Shown: one piece after another, positions 17,559 through 25,954 of the stretch
How the letters are laid out: every line of letters starts with the position of its first letter
Position numbering within the stretch: position 1 is the stretch's first letter
Source of the DNA: Nocardia brasiliensis
GTDB lineage: Bacteria > Actinomycetota > Actinomycetes > Mycobacteriales > Mycobacteriaceae
DNA: 64,000 nucleotides
Reading direction: 5' to 3'
NCBI RefSeq assembly: GCF_011801125.1
Contig: NZ_CP046171.1
Location: 4,154,001-4,218,000, forward strand
Notes under the pieces: model-generated
The model's database searches: none
Told to the model about the DNA's origin: nothing
The model's input: only the letters and a program-made list of their open reading frames with translations
Translations under genes and position numbers: made by a program

Positions 17559-19099
17559 GCCGGAGCTCCCGCGGGGACGCGCAGTTCGTACCGGTAGTCG
17601 TCGAGCGGGAACCGGCGGTTACCACGTCGTGCCTCGAAGAATCCCGAGGGCCGCACATAGGTGGTGTCCCCCTGCGAGTTCCGGTAATAGGTCGGCACGT
17701 GACCGTTGAGCTCGGACAGGTAGTAGCGCAGCGACTCGCCCCTGCGATGCACCGCGCGGTGATACGCGTCCGCGGCCTCCTTGCGCACCTCGCACCAGAG
17801 CGCACCGCGCCGGCGCGTCTCCCCGATCGCGCGCACCGCGTGATCGGCGGTCATCTCGACGAACGCGTGCCAGCCCGAACCGGTCCAGGAGTACGGGCCG
17901 ACGAGCGTCCACCGATTCGGCAGACCGTGCACCGAGACGCTCTGATACGCCTGCAAACCCTCCTCGCGGTAGAACTTGGCGAGGTCGAACCCGTTGCGGC
18001 CCACTATCGTTCCGGGCCGGTAGGTCTCCGGGTCCGAGAAGACCTCGTACCCGGTGGCGAGAATGAGCGCGTCCAACCGATGCAGTGCCTTGTCCCCGGT
18101 GCGAACCCCCGTGCGGGTGATCTTCTCGATGGGCGCCGTCACCAGGGCGACGTTGTCCCGGTTGTAGGCCCGCAGATAGCTGTTCGACAGCGTCGGCCGC
18201 TTCGCGAGCACACCGAAGTTCGGCGTCAACGCCGCCCTGGTCGCCGCGTCGCTGACCACCCACCGCAGATAGCGCCGGTACAACGCCTGGCAGACGGCGT
18301 CGAAGCGGTCCATCACCGGATGTACCACACCGCCCGGTAGCCCGACCACCGTGCGCAGCGCGAGATCGACCACCACCAGCGCACCGCCGTGCAGCAACGG
18401 CTGGATCCCCGGCACCGCGAGCACCCGTTGCAGCGCGACCGGAATGCGGAAGTCCGGCTTCGGCAACGACCACACCGGCGTGCGCTGGAACACGGTCAGC
18501 GTGGCGACCTCGGGCGCGATCGACGGGATGATCTGCACCGCGCTGGCGCCCGTGCCGATGATGCCGACCGCCTTACCGGACAGGTCGTAGTCGTGGTCCC
18601 AGCTGCTGGGCCGCAACACCTTTCCCCGGAAGGAGTCGGCGCCCGCGATGCCCACCTCGGCCTTGGGCCGGACGAACGCGCCCACCGCGCTGATCACGAA
18701 CCGCGCGCTGACGACGGAGCCGTCGGTCAGCGTCAGCCGCCAGTAGCCCGCGTCGTCGTCCCATTCCTCCCGCTCGACCTCGGCGCCGAAACGCACCCTG
18801 GCGCGCACGCCGAATCGCCGTGCCACCTCGATGTGGTACTGCTCGACCTCCGCACCGAGCGGAAAGACCCGGCTCCAATTCGCCTTGCGGGCAAAGGAGT
18901 ACTGATAGGCCAGCGCCGGAACGTCCACGCCGAGCCCGGGATAGTGGTTCTCGTGCCAGCTGCCGCCGACCTCGTCGGCGCGTTCGAGCACGATGAAGTC
19001 GTCGATGCCCGCCCGGCGCAACTTCACGCCCGCCGCGATGCCGCCGGGGCCCGCGCCGATCACGGCGACCTCGTACCGCGGCACTGCCGTTTCGTTCAT
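17555..19099 (-). CDS. Flavin monooxygenase (third of three) with altered Baeyer-Villiger fingerprint
   Basis: 514 residues from ATG 19099 (MNETAVPRYEVAVIGAGPGG). GAGPGG (15-20) and GTGASA (182-187) are intact. The fingerprint region reads FRGKVLRPSSW (157-167): the invariant His of FxGxxxHxxxW is Arg163. The rest, including ATGYE and the C-terminal part, is complete and close in pattern to the first monooxygenase of this operon. The enzyme therefore probably still binds FAD and NADPH, but its Baeyer-Villiger activity is less certain; N- or S-oxidation or plain hydroxylation are alternatives. It starts 8 bp after the SDR stop and overlaps the hydrolase by 4 nt. The frame continues upstream for 86 codons of non-family sequence, which I left out. 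Confidence 0.88.
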   Translation of the reverse strand: MNETAVPRYEVAVIGAGPGGIAAGVKLRRAGIDDFIVLERADEVGGSWHENHYPGLGVDVPALAYQYSFARKANWSRVFPLGAEVEQYHIEVARRFGVRARVRFGAEVEREEWDDDAGYWRLTLTDGSVVSARFVISAVGAFVRPKAEVGIAGADSFRGKVLRPSSWDHDYDLSGKAVGIIGTGASAVQIIPSIAPEVATLTVFQRTPVWSLPKPDFRIPVALQRVLAVPGIQPLLHGGALVVVDLALRTVVGLPGGVVHPVMDRFDAVCQALYRRYLRWVVSDAATRAALTPNFGVLAKRPTLSNSYLRAYNRDNVALVTAPIEKITRTGVRTGDKALHRLDALILATGYEVFSDPETYRPGTIVGRNGFDLAKFYREEGLQAYQSVSVHGLPNRWTLVGPYSWTGSGWHAFVEMTADHAVRAIGETRRRGALWCEVRKEAADAYHRAVHRRGESLRYYLSELNGHVPTYYRNSQGDTTYVRPSGFFEARRGNRRFPLDDYRYELRVPAGAPA

Positions 19100-19107
19100 G
19101 TCTTGCC

Positions 19108-19968
19108 TCACTTCGTGATTCGGTTCAGCACGGGCCGTACCCTGGGCAGCAGTGTGTCGGCGAGCGCCAAGGACCCGACACTGCCCACCGCGCGCACCAG
19201 ACCCGGCGCGAGGCGAAACGTGAGGTAGCCCAGCCACGCCTCGGGATTCACCGGCACGATCGCGTGATCGCGGCGGATCGCCCGCACGATCGCCCGCGCG
19301 ACCTTGTCCGGTCCGGCGAAGGCCAATCCTTGGACGCGTCCGATGTCCGCGCGCCATGCCGCCTGCTGGGTCTCGTCGAGACCGGCGCGCTCACCATGCG
19401 CGAGCAGGTCCGTTCGGATGGCGCCGGGACAGATCGCGGACACACCGATTCCCTTGGGCCGCAGCTCGACTCGCAGACATTGACTGGCCATCAGCACGGC
19501 CGCCTTGGCACTCGAGTAGGCCGGGATGTATTTGGCGGGGAAGAACGCCGCGGCCGAAGAGACGTTCACGATATGGCCACGGACGCCCGCGTCGATCATC
19601 TGCCGGGCGAACACCCGAGCGCCGTAGATCACGCCCATCAGGTCGATGTCGACCGTGCGTTGCCATTGCGCCGCACTGGTTTCGCAGAATCCGCCAGTGT
19701 CCATCACGCCCGCGTTGTTCACCAGCACATCCGCCGCGCCGAATTCGGCGCGAACCCATTCCGCGCACCTGCCCCATTGGGCCGCGTCCGCCACGTCGAG
19801 CCGATACGGATGGGCCCGCCCGCCCGCGGCCAGAATCTCCTCGGCCACCGCGTGCGCGCCGTCCTCCTCGATATCGGCGATCACGACCCGATATCCGTCG
19901 CGCGCGAGCAACAGCGCGGTCTCGCGGCCGATGCCCGCGCCACCGCCGGTGACGATCGCCGTCCTCAT
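19108..19968 (-). CDS. Short-chain dehydrogenase/reductase
   Basis: 286 residues. The cofactor motif TGGGAGIG (8-15), NNAG, the catalytic Ser (IVNVSSAA) and YSSAK show a classical SDR; the Asp after beta-2 (VVIADIEED) suggests NAD(H) preference. A C-terminal extension of about 40 residues is shared with the next SDR and with SadH-type enzymes next to mymA. Likely oxidises a secondary alcohol to the ketone used by the monooxygenases. ATG 19968 overlaps the stop of the upstream SDR (ATGA). Confidence 0.9.
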   Translation of the reverse strand: MRTAIVTGGGAGIGRETALLLARDGYRVVIADIEEDGAHAVAEEILAAGGRAHPYRLDVADAAQWGRCAEWVRAEFGAADVLVNNAGVMDTGGFCETSAAQWQRTVDIDLMGVIYGARVFARQMIDAGVRGHIVNVSSAAAFFPAKYIPAYSSAKAAVLMASQCLRVELRPKGIGVSAICPGAIRTDLLAHGERAGLDETQQAAWRADIGRVQGLAFAGPDKVARAIVRAIRRDHAIVPVNPEAWLGYLTFRLAPGLVRAVGSVGSLALADTLLPRVRPVLNRITK

Positions 19969-20822
19969 CGGCCACCGCCGAGCACCCGTCGCGACACGTC
20001 GAGCGCCTGCTCCGCCAACCGCATTCGCAGCAGGCCCGAGAGCCCGCGCAGTGCCGCGGGCGACAGCCGCGCCAGGTACCAACCGGCCCAGGCCTCGATG
20101 CCGACCGGCACGGTAGCGAGATTCCAGCGCACCGCGCGCTCCACCGCGGCGGCGACCCGATCCGGGGAGCGTCCGAAAACCGCCTGTCCCCGTGCGAGTT
20201 TCGCGCGCCAGTCGGCGCTCGCCTCGGCATCCGCGCCCGCCCGCGTGCCGCGCGCGGACAACTCGGTGGCGATCAGACCGGGACAGACCGCGCTCACCCG
20301 GATGCCGTGCCCGGCGAATTCGGCGCGCAACGCCTGGGTACCTTGCCACGCGCCCGCCTTGGCGGTGACATAGGAGGGGGCGAGCGAGGTCGGCAGAAAT
20401 GAGCCGACCGAACAGATATTGACGATGGCGCCCCGTTTGCCCGCCTCGACCATCTGCCGCACGAACAGCCGCGAGCCGAGCAGCGGGCCCATCATGTTGA
20501 TCGCGATCATGCGCCGCCAGTCGTCCTCGGTTTGCTCGAGGAACCCGCCGGAGATCAGGATGCCCGCGTTGTTGACCACCACATCCGGCACGCCGTGTTC
20601 CTGGGCGACCTGCGCGGCGAACGCCTCGAGGGCCGCCGGATCGGCGACATCGAGCGGGTAGAACTCCGCCCGGCCCCCCGCCGCCCGCACCAGCGTGACG
20701 GTCTCCTTTGCGCCGAGCTCGTCGATGTCGGCGACGAGCACGGTGGCGCCGCGCTCGGCGAATCGCAGGGTGGTCGCCCGGCCGATCCCGCTGGCCGCGC
20801 CGGTCACCACCGCCACGGTCAT
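19965..20822 (-). CDS. Short-chain dehydrogenase/reductase, first gene of the monooxygenase operon
   Basis: 285 residues. It has TGAASGIG (7-14), NNAG, the catalytic Ser in IVNICSVGS, YVTAK, and Asp at the end of beta-2 (VLVADIDE), again suggesting NAD(H). The C-terminal part (LSPAALRGLSG) parallels the neighbouring SDR, so the two are related but distinct. It is the promoter-proximal gene, separated by about 200 bp from the divergent TetR gene, and thus the first enzyme expressed. The substrate is unknown. Confidence 0.9.
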   Translation of the reverse strand: MTVAVVTGAASGIGRATTLRFAERGATVLVADIDELGAKETVTLVRAAGGRAEFYPLDVADPAALEAFAAQVAQEHGVPDVVVNNAGILISGGFLEQTEDDWRRMIAINMMGPLLGSRLFVRQMVEAGKRGAIVNICSVGSFLPTSLAPSYVTAKAGAWQGTQALRAEFAGHGIRVSAVCPGLIATELSARGTRAGADAEASADWRAKLARGQAVFGRSPDRVAAAVERAVRWNLATVPVGIEAWAGWYLARLSPAALRGLSGLLRMRLAEQALDVSRRVLGGGR

Positions 20823-21026
20823 GACCGACGACCCGATCGACGTATTTCGGGTGCAGGTGACTGGATCATGGCGCGACTCCTCTGTCGTCCGATGCCGGAA
20901 GAGTGGATCAACCAGGACTCAATTAAGCGACTGGCGTGTCACCAAAATAAACTGTCTGGGACGGCAAGGCAACCCCTCGACCGCACCTCGGCGCGCTCGA
21001 CCGCGCGCGGCACCGGGGCGCATACG
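20823..21026. promoter_or_regulatory. Divergent promoter region between monooxygenase operon and TetR gene
   Basis: About 200 bp between two divergent starts. The central part (about 20920-20960) is notably AT-rich for this genome and is the likely promoter zone. The word TGGATCA occurs twice, at 20862-20868 and 20904-20910, 42 bp apart, and could be half-sites. I see no long perfect palindrome. Control of both sides by the TetR product is inferred from the arrangement. Confidence 0.4.
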
Positions 21027-21728
21027 ATGTGCTGGATGACCGAACCAGCCAAGCGCGGCCGCGGCCCCGGCCGCCCGCGCGACGAACAGAACACCGAGCG
21101 ACGCAGGCGTGAACTGATCGCCGCCGCCTACCACGTGTTCACCACGAAGGGCTATGCCGCGGCCTCGACCGCGGACATCACCGCCGAGGTCGGCATCGGT
21201 TACGGCACCTTCTACCGCTACTTCGACAGCAAGCGCGCGATCCTCGACGAGGTGGTCGATTTCGGCCTCGACCGGATACTCACCGAGATCGCGGGCGATG
21301 TCTTCGTGCCCGAGTCGATGCCGCACGAGATCACCGTCGACCAGCTCGTGCGGACCTGGTCGGACGCGGTCGAGCGGATGTGCCGGATCGCCGACTCCGA
21401 ACCGGCCCTGATGCAGGCGCTGCTGTTCGAGCTGCCCGGCATCGACGACGAGCTCAACACCCGTCTGCTCGGACTCGGCGGGATTCTCGCCGCGACCGTG
21501 GACCGCTTCCTGACCAGGGCCGTCGACGTCGGCGTCGTCCGCGCCGACGTGCACACCACCGACGTCGCGTGGATGCTGATGGCGCTGACTATTCCGCCGG
21601 TGATGCGCACCCTGCGGGGCGGCGGCGAACAGGATCGGCGCGGCTACATCGACACCGTGCTCGCGGTGCTCACACCGGGCCTGAGTCCGGCCGACCCGCC
21701 GACGACCGGCGGACCCGCCGACAATTAG
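21027..21728 (+). CDS. TetR-family regulator, likely repressor of the monooxygenase operon
   Basis: 233 residues (or 230 from the second ATG at 21036). The N-terminal DNA-binding domain shows AAYHVFTTKGYAAASTADITAEVGIGYGTFYRYFDSK split over residues 30-70, a textbook TetR helix-turn-helix. The ligand domain is hydrophobic, and the C-terminus (DVAWMLMALTIPPVM) resembles regulators of lipid or steroid-type pathways in general only. The divergent orientation to the operon supports local control. A GGGGCG stretch six bases before the first ATG is the best ribosome-binding site. Confidence 0.88.
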   Translation: MCWMTEPAKRGRGPGRPRDEQNTERRRRELIAAAYHVFTTKGYAAASTADITAEVGIGYGTFYRYFDSKRAILDEVVDFGLDRILTEIAGDVFVPESMPHEITVDQLVRTWSDAVERMCRIADSEPALMQALLFELPGIDDELNTRLLGLGGILAATVDRFLTRAVDVGVVRADVHTTDVAWMLMALTIPPVMRTLRGGGEQDRRGYIDTVLAVLTPGLSPADPPTTGGPADN

Positions 21729-21781
21729 TCGACGCGAACGTCTGCTAATCTCGGTGCCCTCTCAGCTGGGAAGGTCGTGCG

Positions 21782-23209
21782 ATGGCGAAGGACATACCCA
21801 CCTCACGGATGCGCCGCGGCGCCACCTTCGGCAAACTCGTTGCCGGACAGGCGGTCCGGGGCGCGGGCGTGCGTTTGTCGATGGTCGGCGACACCGAGGC
21901 CGCGCGCATCGCCCGCACCGAACGGGCACTGGCCGACGCGGCCGAAGACATCGTGACCGTGCTCGGCAGCATGAAAGGCCTGGCCATGAAGGCCGGGCAA
22001 TTGCTGTCGATGTTCGATCTGCTCGCCGCGTTCGGCATCGAGACGATGCCGCCACCCCAGCGCGAACGGTTCCAACGCAAGCTGGCCGCCCTCTACGACC
22101 AGGCCCCGAGCCTGCCGTTCGACCGGATGCGCGCCGTCGTCGAGCAGGATTACGGCCGCCCGTTCACGGAGGTGTTCGAGGAGTTCGAGGCCACCCCGAT
22201 CGGGACAGCGTCGATCGGCCAGGTCTATCGGGCACGCCTGCACGACGGTCGCATGGTCGCGGTCAAGGTGCAGTATCCCGGGATCGATGTCGCGGTCCGG
22301 GCCGATCTGAAGAACCTCGGCCTGGTGCTGCGCATGCTGCGCACCGTCGCGCCCGCGATCGCGGACCACGCGATGTTTCGTGAGCTCACCACGCATTTCG
22401 CCGACGAGACCGACTATCGGGCCGAGGCCGCGCATCATCGGGTGGTCGCCGAGCACTATCGCGAGCACCCTTTCATCCGCGTGCCCGCGGTGCTCGACGA
22501 CCTGTGCACGGCGCGGGTGCTGGTCACCGAGTTGGTCGAGGGCCTGCGGTTCGAGGAGATCGTCGCGCTGCCCGCCGCGGCTCGCGACCGCGTCGGCGAG
22601 ATCGTGCACCGCTTCTACGTCGGCACGATGGCGCGCGAGCACTGGTTCTCCGGCGACCCGCATCCGGGCAACATTCTGCTCACCGCCGACGGCAAGGTCG
22701 CCTTCCTCGACTTCGGCCTGTTCAAACACATGGATGACGCCGCGGTCGAATTCGAACTGGACTGTGTGCGCGCCGCCGCCGAGTACCGCGGCGCCGATCT
22801 GCGCACGTTGCTGCTGGAATACGGTGTGCTCGACGATGATTCGCCGGCCACCGCGGAAGAATGCCTGCGCCTGTTCTACGAGGTCTCCGGGTGGCTGCTC
22901 ACCGACGCCGAGATCCGGATCGCCGAGGATGCCGCGCCGCACGCCCTGCTCGCGTTCGTCGACCCGCGCCGCGGCTATTTCGACCGCTGGCGGCGCGAAT
23001 ACGCGCCCGCCGAACACGCTTTCGCGCGCCGCGTCGAATACGGCACCCTGGCCTTGCTCGGCAAGCTGCGCGCCAGCGGCAACTGGCACCGGATCACCCG
23101 GGAGTGGTGCTACGGCGAACCACCGCGCACCGAACTCGGTGCGCTGGAACACGACTGGCTCGCGACCCACCGCAAGGACGAACCGCCCATCCCGCTCATC
23201 CGCCCCTGA
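21782..23209 (+). CDS. ABC1/UbiB-family atypical kinase
   Basis: 475 residues. Family signatures in order: KAGQLLS (the KxGQ motif of the N-terminal extension), PIGTASIGQV (the Ala-rich loop replacing the normal P-loop), VAVKVQYPG (invariant Lys), the catalytic DPHPGNI and the metal-binding DFG. Members are ATPases or kinase-like proteins acting in lipid and quinone metabolism at the membrane; UbiB/Coq8 aid ubiquinone synthesis. In menaquinone-using actinobacteria the role is open. A GGGAAGG ribosome-binding site precedes ATG. The gene stands alone between a TetR gene and a convergent amidase gene. Confidence 0.92.
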   Translation: MAKDIPTSRMRRGATFGKLVAGQAVRGAGVRLSMVGDTEAARIARTERALADAAEDIVTVLGSMKGLAMKAGQLLSMFDLLAAFGIETMPPPQRERFQRKLAALYDQAPSLPFDRMRAVVEQDYGRPFTEVFEEFEATPIGTASIGQVYRARLHDGRMVAVKVQYPGIDVAVRADLKNLGLVLRMLRTVAPAIADHAMFRELTTHFADETDYRAEAAHHRVVAEHYREHPFIRVPAVLDDLCTARVLVTELVEGLRFEEIVALPAAARDRVGEIVHRFYVGTMAREHWFSGDPHPGNILLTADGKVAFLDFGLFKHMDDAAVEFELDCVRAAAEYRGADLRTLLLEYGVLDDDSPATAEECLRLFYEVSGWLLTDAEIRIAEDAAPHALLAFVDPRRGYFDRWRREYAPAEHAFARRVEYGTLALLGKLRASGNWHRITREWCYGEPPRTELGALEHDWLATHRKDEPPIPLIRP

Positions 23210-23213
23210 GCGA

Positions 23214-23259
23214 CGGCCCGGCACCGGTCCGTGTCCTCGGATCGCGCGGTACCGGGCCG
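23214..23259. terminator. Bidirectional hairpin between convergent genes
   Basis: Thirteen-base arms, CGGCCCGGCACCG and CGGTACCGGGCCG, pair with one mismatch around a 20-base loop, four bases after the ABC1 kinase stop and just before the amidase stop on the other strand. There is no T-run, as is common in actinobacterial terminators. Confidence 0.5.
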
Positions 23260-23265
23260 AGCTCG

Positions 23266-24750
23266 CTAGGCGGGCTCGGGCGGCTCCAGCTGCCCCCAGG
23301 GCTGGGCCGTTTCGAGTTGCGCGGCCAGTTGCAGGAGCAGGAACTCGCTGCCGAGCCCGCCGACGAACTGACTGCCGAGCGGCAGGCCGTTCGCGGTGCG
23401 ATGCAGCGGCACACTCATCGCGGGACGGCCGGTGACGTTGGCCAACGGGGTGAACGGCACCGGAGCCAGATTGGCGCGAACGATCTTCCGGTAGCCCGGG
23501 CTGCGCGTAATGGCCGGGCCCGCACCGACAGCCAGCAGCACCTCGAGAACGCGCGCGAGTGCCGCGGGCGGCTTCGTCTGACCGATGCGCAGCGGCGGCC
23601 CGGCGATCGTGGGCGTGAGCCACAGGTCGTGGGTCTCGTGGAACTCGGCCAGGGCACGCGTGTGGGTGTGCCAGCGCTCGTGCGCCTCGAACAACGCCGT
23701 CGCGCTCAGCGCGCGCCCGGCCGCCGCGACCGCCCGCGTGGTGAGGTCGAACTCGGTTTCGCGGGCGCCGGTGACCCGCCTGGCCTTTGCCAGTCTGGTC
23801 GCGAGATTGGCGGTCCACACGGCCATGAAGTCGTCGGCCAGCTGGGCGCCGTCGAGGCGCGGCGTGGCGGGCTCCACGTGATGGCCCAGTCGCTCCAGCA
23901 GCGCGGCGGTCGCCTCGACCGCGCGGACCGCCTCGGCGTCGACCGGTGTGCCCAACGGGGATTCGGTGGTGAACCCGATGCGCAGCGGTCGCGGCGACGT
24001 GCTGACCGCCTCGGCATAGGGCCGCGGTGGACGCGCCGAGAGGTAGGGGCCGCTGGGATCGGGCGCGCTGAGCACATCGAGCATGACCGCCGAGTCGCGG
24101 ACACTGCGCGACAGCACACCGGCGGTGGCCGCGCCGAAGATGTTCTCCCCGAAGTCCGGACCCGCCGGAACCAGCCCGCGCCCCGGCTTCAGGCCGAACA
24201 ATCCGGTGCAGGCCGCCGGAACCCGGATCGACCCGCCGCCGTCGCTGGCGCCCGCCATCGGCACGATTCCCGCCGCGACCGCGGCCGCCGAGCCGCCGGA
24301 CGAACCACCCGGGGTCCGCTCCGTATTCCAGGGATTCCTTGTCGCGCCGAAGGTTCCGGTCTCGGTGATCGCCACGGCGCCGAATTCGGGCGTTGTGGTC
24401 TTGCCGAAGATCACCAGCCCGGCGTCGATCCAGCGCCGCACCACGGTGCTGTGGTGGGCGGCCTTCACCTTGCGCAGCGGGCCGGTGCCCGCGGACGTCG
24501 GATAACCGGCGAAATCCTGACCGAGGTCCTTGAGCAGGAACGGCACACCGGCGAACGGGCCCGTCGGCTGCGCTGCCGCGGCCGCGCGCCCGGCCTCGGC
24601 CATCAACAGGCTCACCGCGTTGATGCCGGGATCGACCCGGGCGCAGCGCTCGAGCGCGACCTCGAGCAGTTCGCTCGGCAGCACCTCGCCCTTGGCCACC
24701 AGCTCCGCGAGCCCGACCGCGTCATATGTCCGATATTCGCTGTACCGCAT
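23266..24750 (-). CDS. Amidase signature family hydrolase
   Basis: 494 residues. The amidase signature domain is complete, with the Ser-cisSer-Lys triad: Lys in VPFLLKDLGQ (about residue 74), the Gly/Ser-rich stretch GGSSGGSAAAVAAG, and the nucleophile Ser in ASDGGGSIRVPAA. It hydrolyses a carboxamide to acid and ammonia; substrate undetermined. The family also includes GatA, but no GatB/GatC genes are nearby and the sequence start (YRTYDAVGLAELVAKGEV) is that of stand-alone amidases. A GGAAGGGAAAA ribosome-binding site precedes ATG 24750. The divergent TetR next door faces the other way and is not obviously connected. Confidence 0.93.
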   Translation of the reverse strand: MRYSEYRTYDAVGLAELVAKGEVLPSELLEVALERCARVDPGINAVSLLMAEAGRAAAAAQPTGPFAGVPFLLKDLGQDFAGYPTSAGTGPLRKVKAAHHSTVVRRWIDAGLVIFGKTTTPEFGAVAITETGTFGATRNPWNTERTPGGSSGGSAAAVAAGIVPMAGASDGGGSIRVPAACTGLFGLKPGRGLVPAGPDFGENIFGAATAGVLSRSVRDSAVMLDVLSAPDPSGPYLSARPPRPYAEAVSTSPRPLRIGFTTESPLGTPVDAEAVRAVEATAALLERLGHHVEPATPRLDGAQLADDFMAVWTANLATRLAKARRVTGARETEFDLTTRAVAAAGRALSATALFEAHERWHTHTRALAEFHETHDLWLTPTIAGPPLRIGQTKPPAALARVLEVLLAVGAGPAITRSPGYRKIVRANLAPVPFTPLANVTGRPAMSVPLHRTANGLPLGSQFVGGLGSEFLLLQLAAQLETAQPWGQLEPPEPA

Positions 24751-24810
24751 ACGTTTTCCCTTCCGCCCTGACGCACTGTCGGCGACCGAACACCACCGCG
24801 ACCGTACGCC

Positions 24811-25452
24811 TCACCCGGCATTCAGGTGCGCGAGCGCGGCCACCAGACGTTCCGCGATATCCGCGGGCCACGGGAACGAGGGCGCCACCACCCGCTGGTG
24901 CGCGAGCCCGTGCAACCCGAGCCACAGCGCCACAGCGTCCGCGCCCGGCTCGGTGCTGGACGACACTCCGGCGCGCACACAGTCCTCCAGCGCAGCGGCG
25001 AGCAGCCGCAGCGTCTCCTGTCCGAGCACCGCCATCTCGTCCGCGGTCACCGAACTGTCGCCGAGGTCGGGCACCCAGACACCGCCGAACATGGTGCGGT
25101 ACCGGCCCGGCCGAGCCCGCGCGAAGTCCAGATAACCGGTACAGACCGCCGTGAGCCGCGCCTTCGGCGACTCCCCCGCGTCCCGCACAGCGACACTCAG
25201 CTGCTGTGCCAATTCCGCGAAGGCGTTCTGCACGACCGCCAGCATGATCGCGGGTTGATCCGGGAAATGCCGGTAGATCGAGGGCGCGGCAATACCCGCG
25301 CGCCGCGCGACCGAACGCAGCGTGACCGCGCTCGCGTCACCCGCCTCGTCGAGCAGCGCGACCGCCGCGGCCACGATCTCGTCGCGCAATCGCGCGCCCT
25401 CACCGCGCGGATTGCGGGATCGGACGGGTGGCACGGTCTCGTTCTTCCCCAT
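24811..25452 (-). CDS. TetR-family regulator, paralogue A
   Basis: 213 residues from ATG 25452. The helix-turn-helix is SVARRAGIAAPSIYRHF, followed by a ligand-binding domain with RPGRYRTMFGG and GLHGLAHQRVVAPSFPWP. It is closely similar along its whole length to the TetR protein at 32485-33126. The start is fixed by comparison: both paralogues have the same operator box beginning 24 bp upstream of this ATG. In the paralogous locus the divergent gene is an oxidoreductase; here only a 38-codon frame faces the operator, so this regulator may have lost its original target. Confidence 0.88.
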   Translation of the reverse strand: MGKNETVPPVRSRNPRGEGARLRDEIVAAAVALLDEAGDASAVTLRSVARRAGIAAPSIYRHFPDQPAIMLAVVQNAFAELAQQLSVAVRDAGESPKARLTAVCTGYLDFARARPGRYRTMFGGVWVPDLGDSSVTADEMAVLGQETLRLLAAALEDCVRAGVSSSTEPGADAVALWLGLHGLAHQRVVAPSFPWPADIAERLVAALAHLNAG

Positions 25453-25475
25453 ACCGGTCACCTTACATCACAAAA

Positions 25476-25534
25476 CTTACACGCGTTAGCCCTTGCCTCT
25501 AGTAAATTAACAGTCGTAGCCTTACGGCCGCTAC
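25476..25534. promoter_or_regulatory. Double TetR operator, locus A
   Basis: Two copies of a 14-bp imperfect inverted repeat, CTTACACGCGTTAG (25476-25489) and CTTACGGCCGCTAC (25521-25534), start 45 bp apart. The same pair at the same spacing stands before the paralogous regulator at 33150-33208. Consensus CTTAC-N4-GYTAS. The first box is 24 bp upstream of the regulator start codon, the second 22 bp upstream of the small divergent frame at 25556. Confidence 0.72.
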
Positions 25535-25555
25535 CTCTACGTGTTGGAGATTCAG

Positions 25556-25672
25556 ATGGGCGCTCGAGGGCCTGTCCCAGTCGCTGGCGGCTTCGCGAGT
25601 TCCGAATACGCGGCGCGACTTGACCTCTGGCGCGAGTGGGCGGCAGTCACCGAAGCGGCGCAGGGCGATTGA
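25556..25672 (+). CDS. Short ORF of 38 codons facing the TetR operator, unknown
   Basis: ATG with a TTGGAGA ribosome-binding site opens a 38-residue frame beginning MGARGPVPVAGGFASSEYAA. No family is recognised. It occupies the place where the paralogous locus has a complete quinone-oxidoreductase-like gene, but its residues do not match the start of that protein. It may be a genuine small protein or the truncated start of a lost gene. Confidence 0.3.
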   Translation: MGARGPVPVAGGFASSEYAARLDLWREWAAVTEAAQGD

Positions 25673-25717
25673 CCACGGCCCGCACCGGCACCGTCGCGCG
25701 GCGGAACCGCTCCGAGG

Positions 25718-25954
25718 CTACGGGACAAGCACGAGTTTGCCCGGTCCATGCCCGGCGAGCCCGGCCCGGTGCGCCCGCGCGGCCTCCGCGAGCGGATACA
25801 CGCCATCGATGACGATCTCCAGATCGCGTGCGCGCGCGACCAACTCACCTCGGGCGGCCTGCCGGAACACGGTGCCCGCATCCTGCCCAGGCCCGTAGCC
25901 GAGCACCTTGATACCGGCGGCCAGGTGCCGCTCGTCCCCGACGATCGACGACCG
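25718..25954 (-). pseudogene. 3' remnant of a quinone-oxidoreductase-like (MDR) gene
   Basis: The frame ends in a stop at 25718 and encodes the C-terminal pattern of a zinc-independent medium-chain oxidoreductase: AGIKVLGYGPG, then VFRQAARGELV, then DGVYPLAEAARAHRA and GKLVLVP. The nucleotide-binding and N-terminal domains are absent. Upstream the frame is closed by a TGA that coincides with the end of the STAS gene, so about 78 codons remain. A remnant after deletion is the simplest reading. Confidence 0.65.

Noticed and set aside
19100..19357. N-terminal extension of the third monooxygenase
   Set aside because: 86 codons overlapping the SDR gene, with no family similarity; ATG 19099 gives the standard flavoprotein start.
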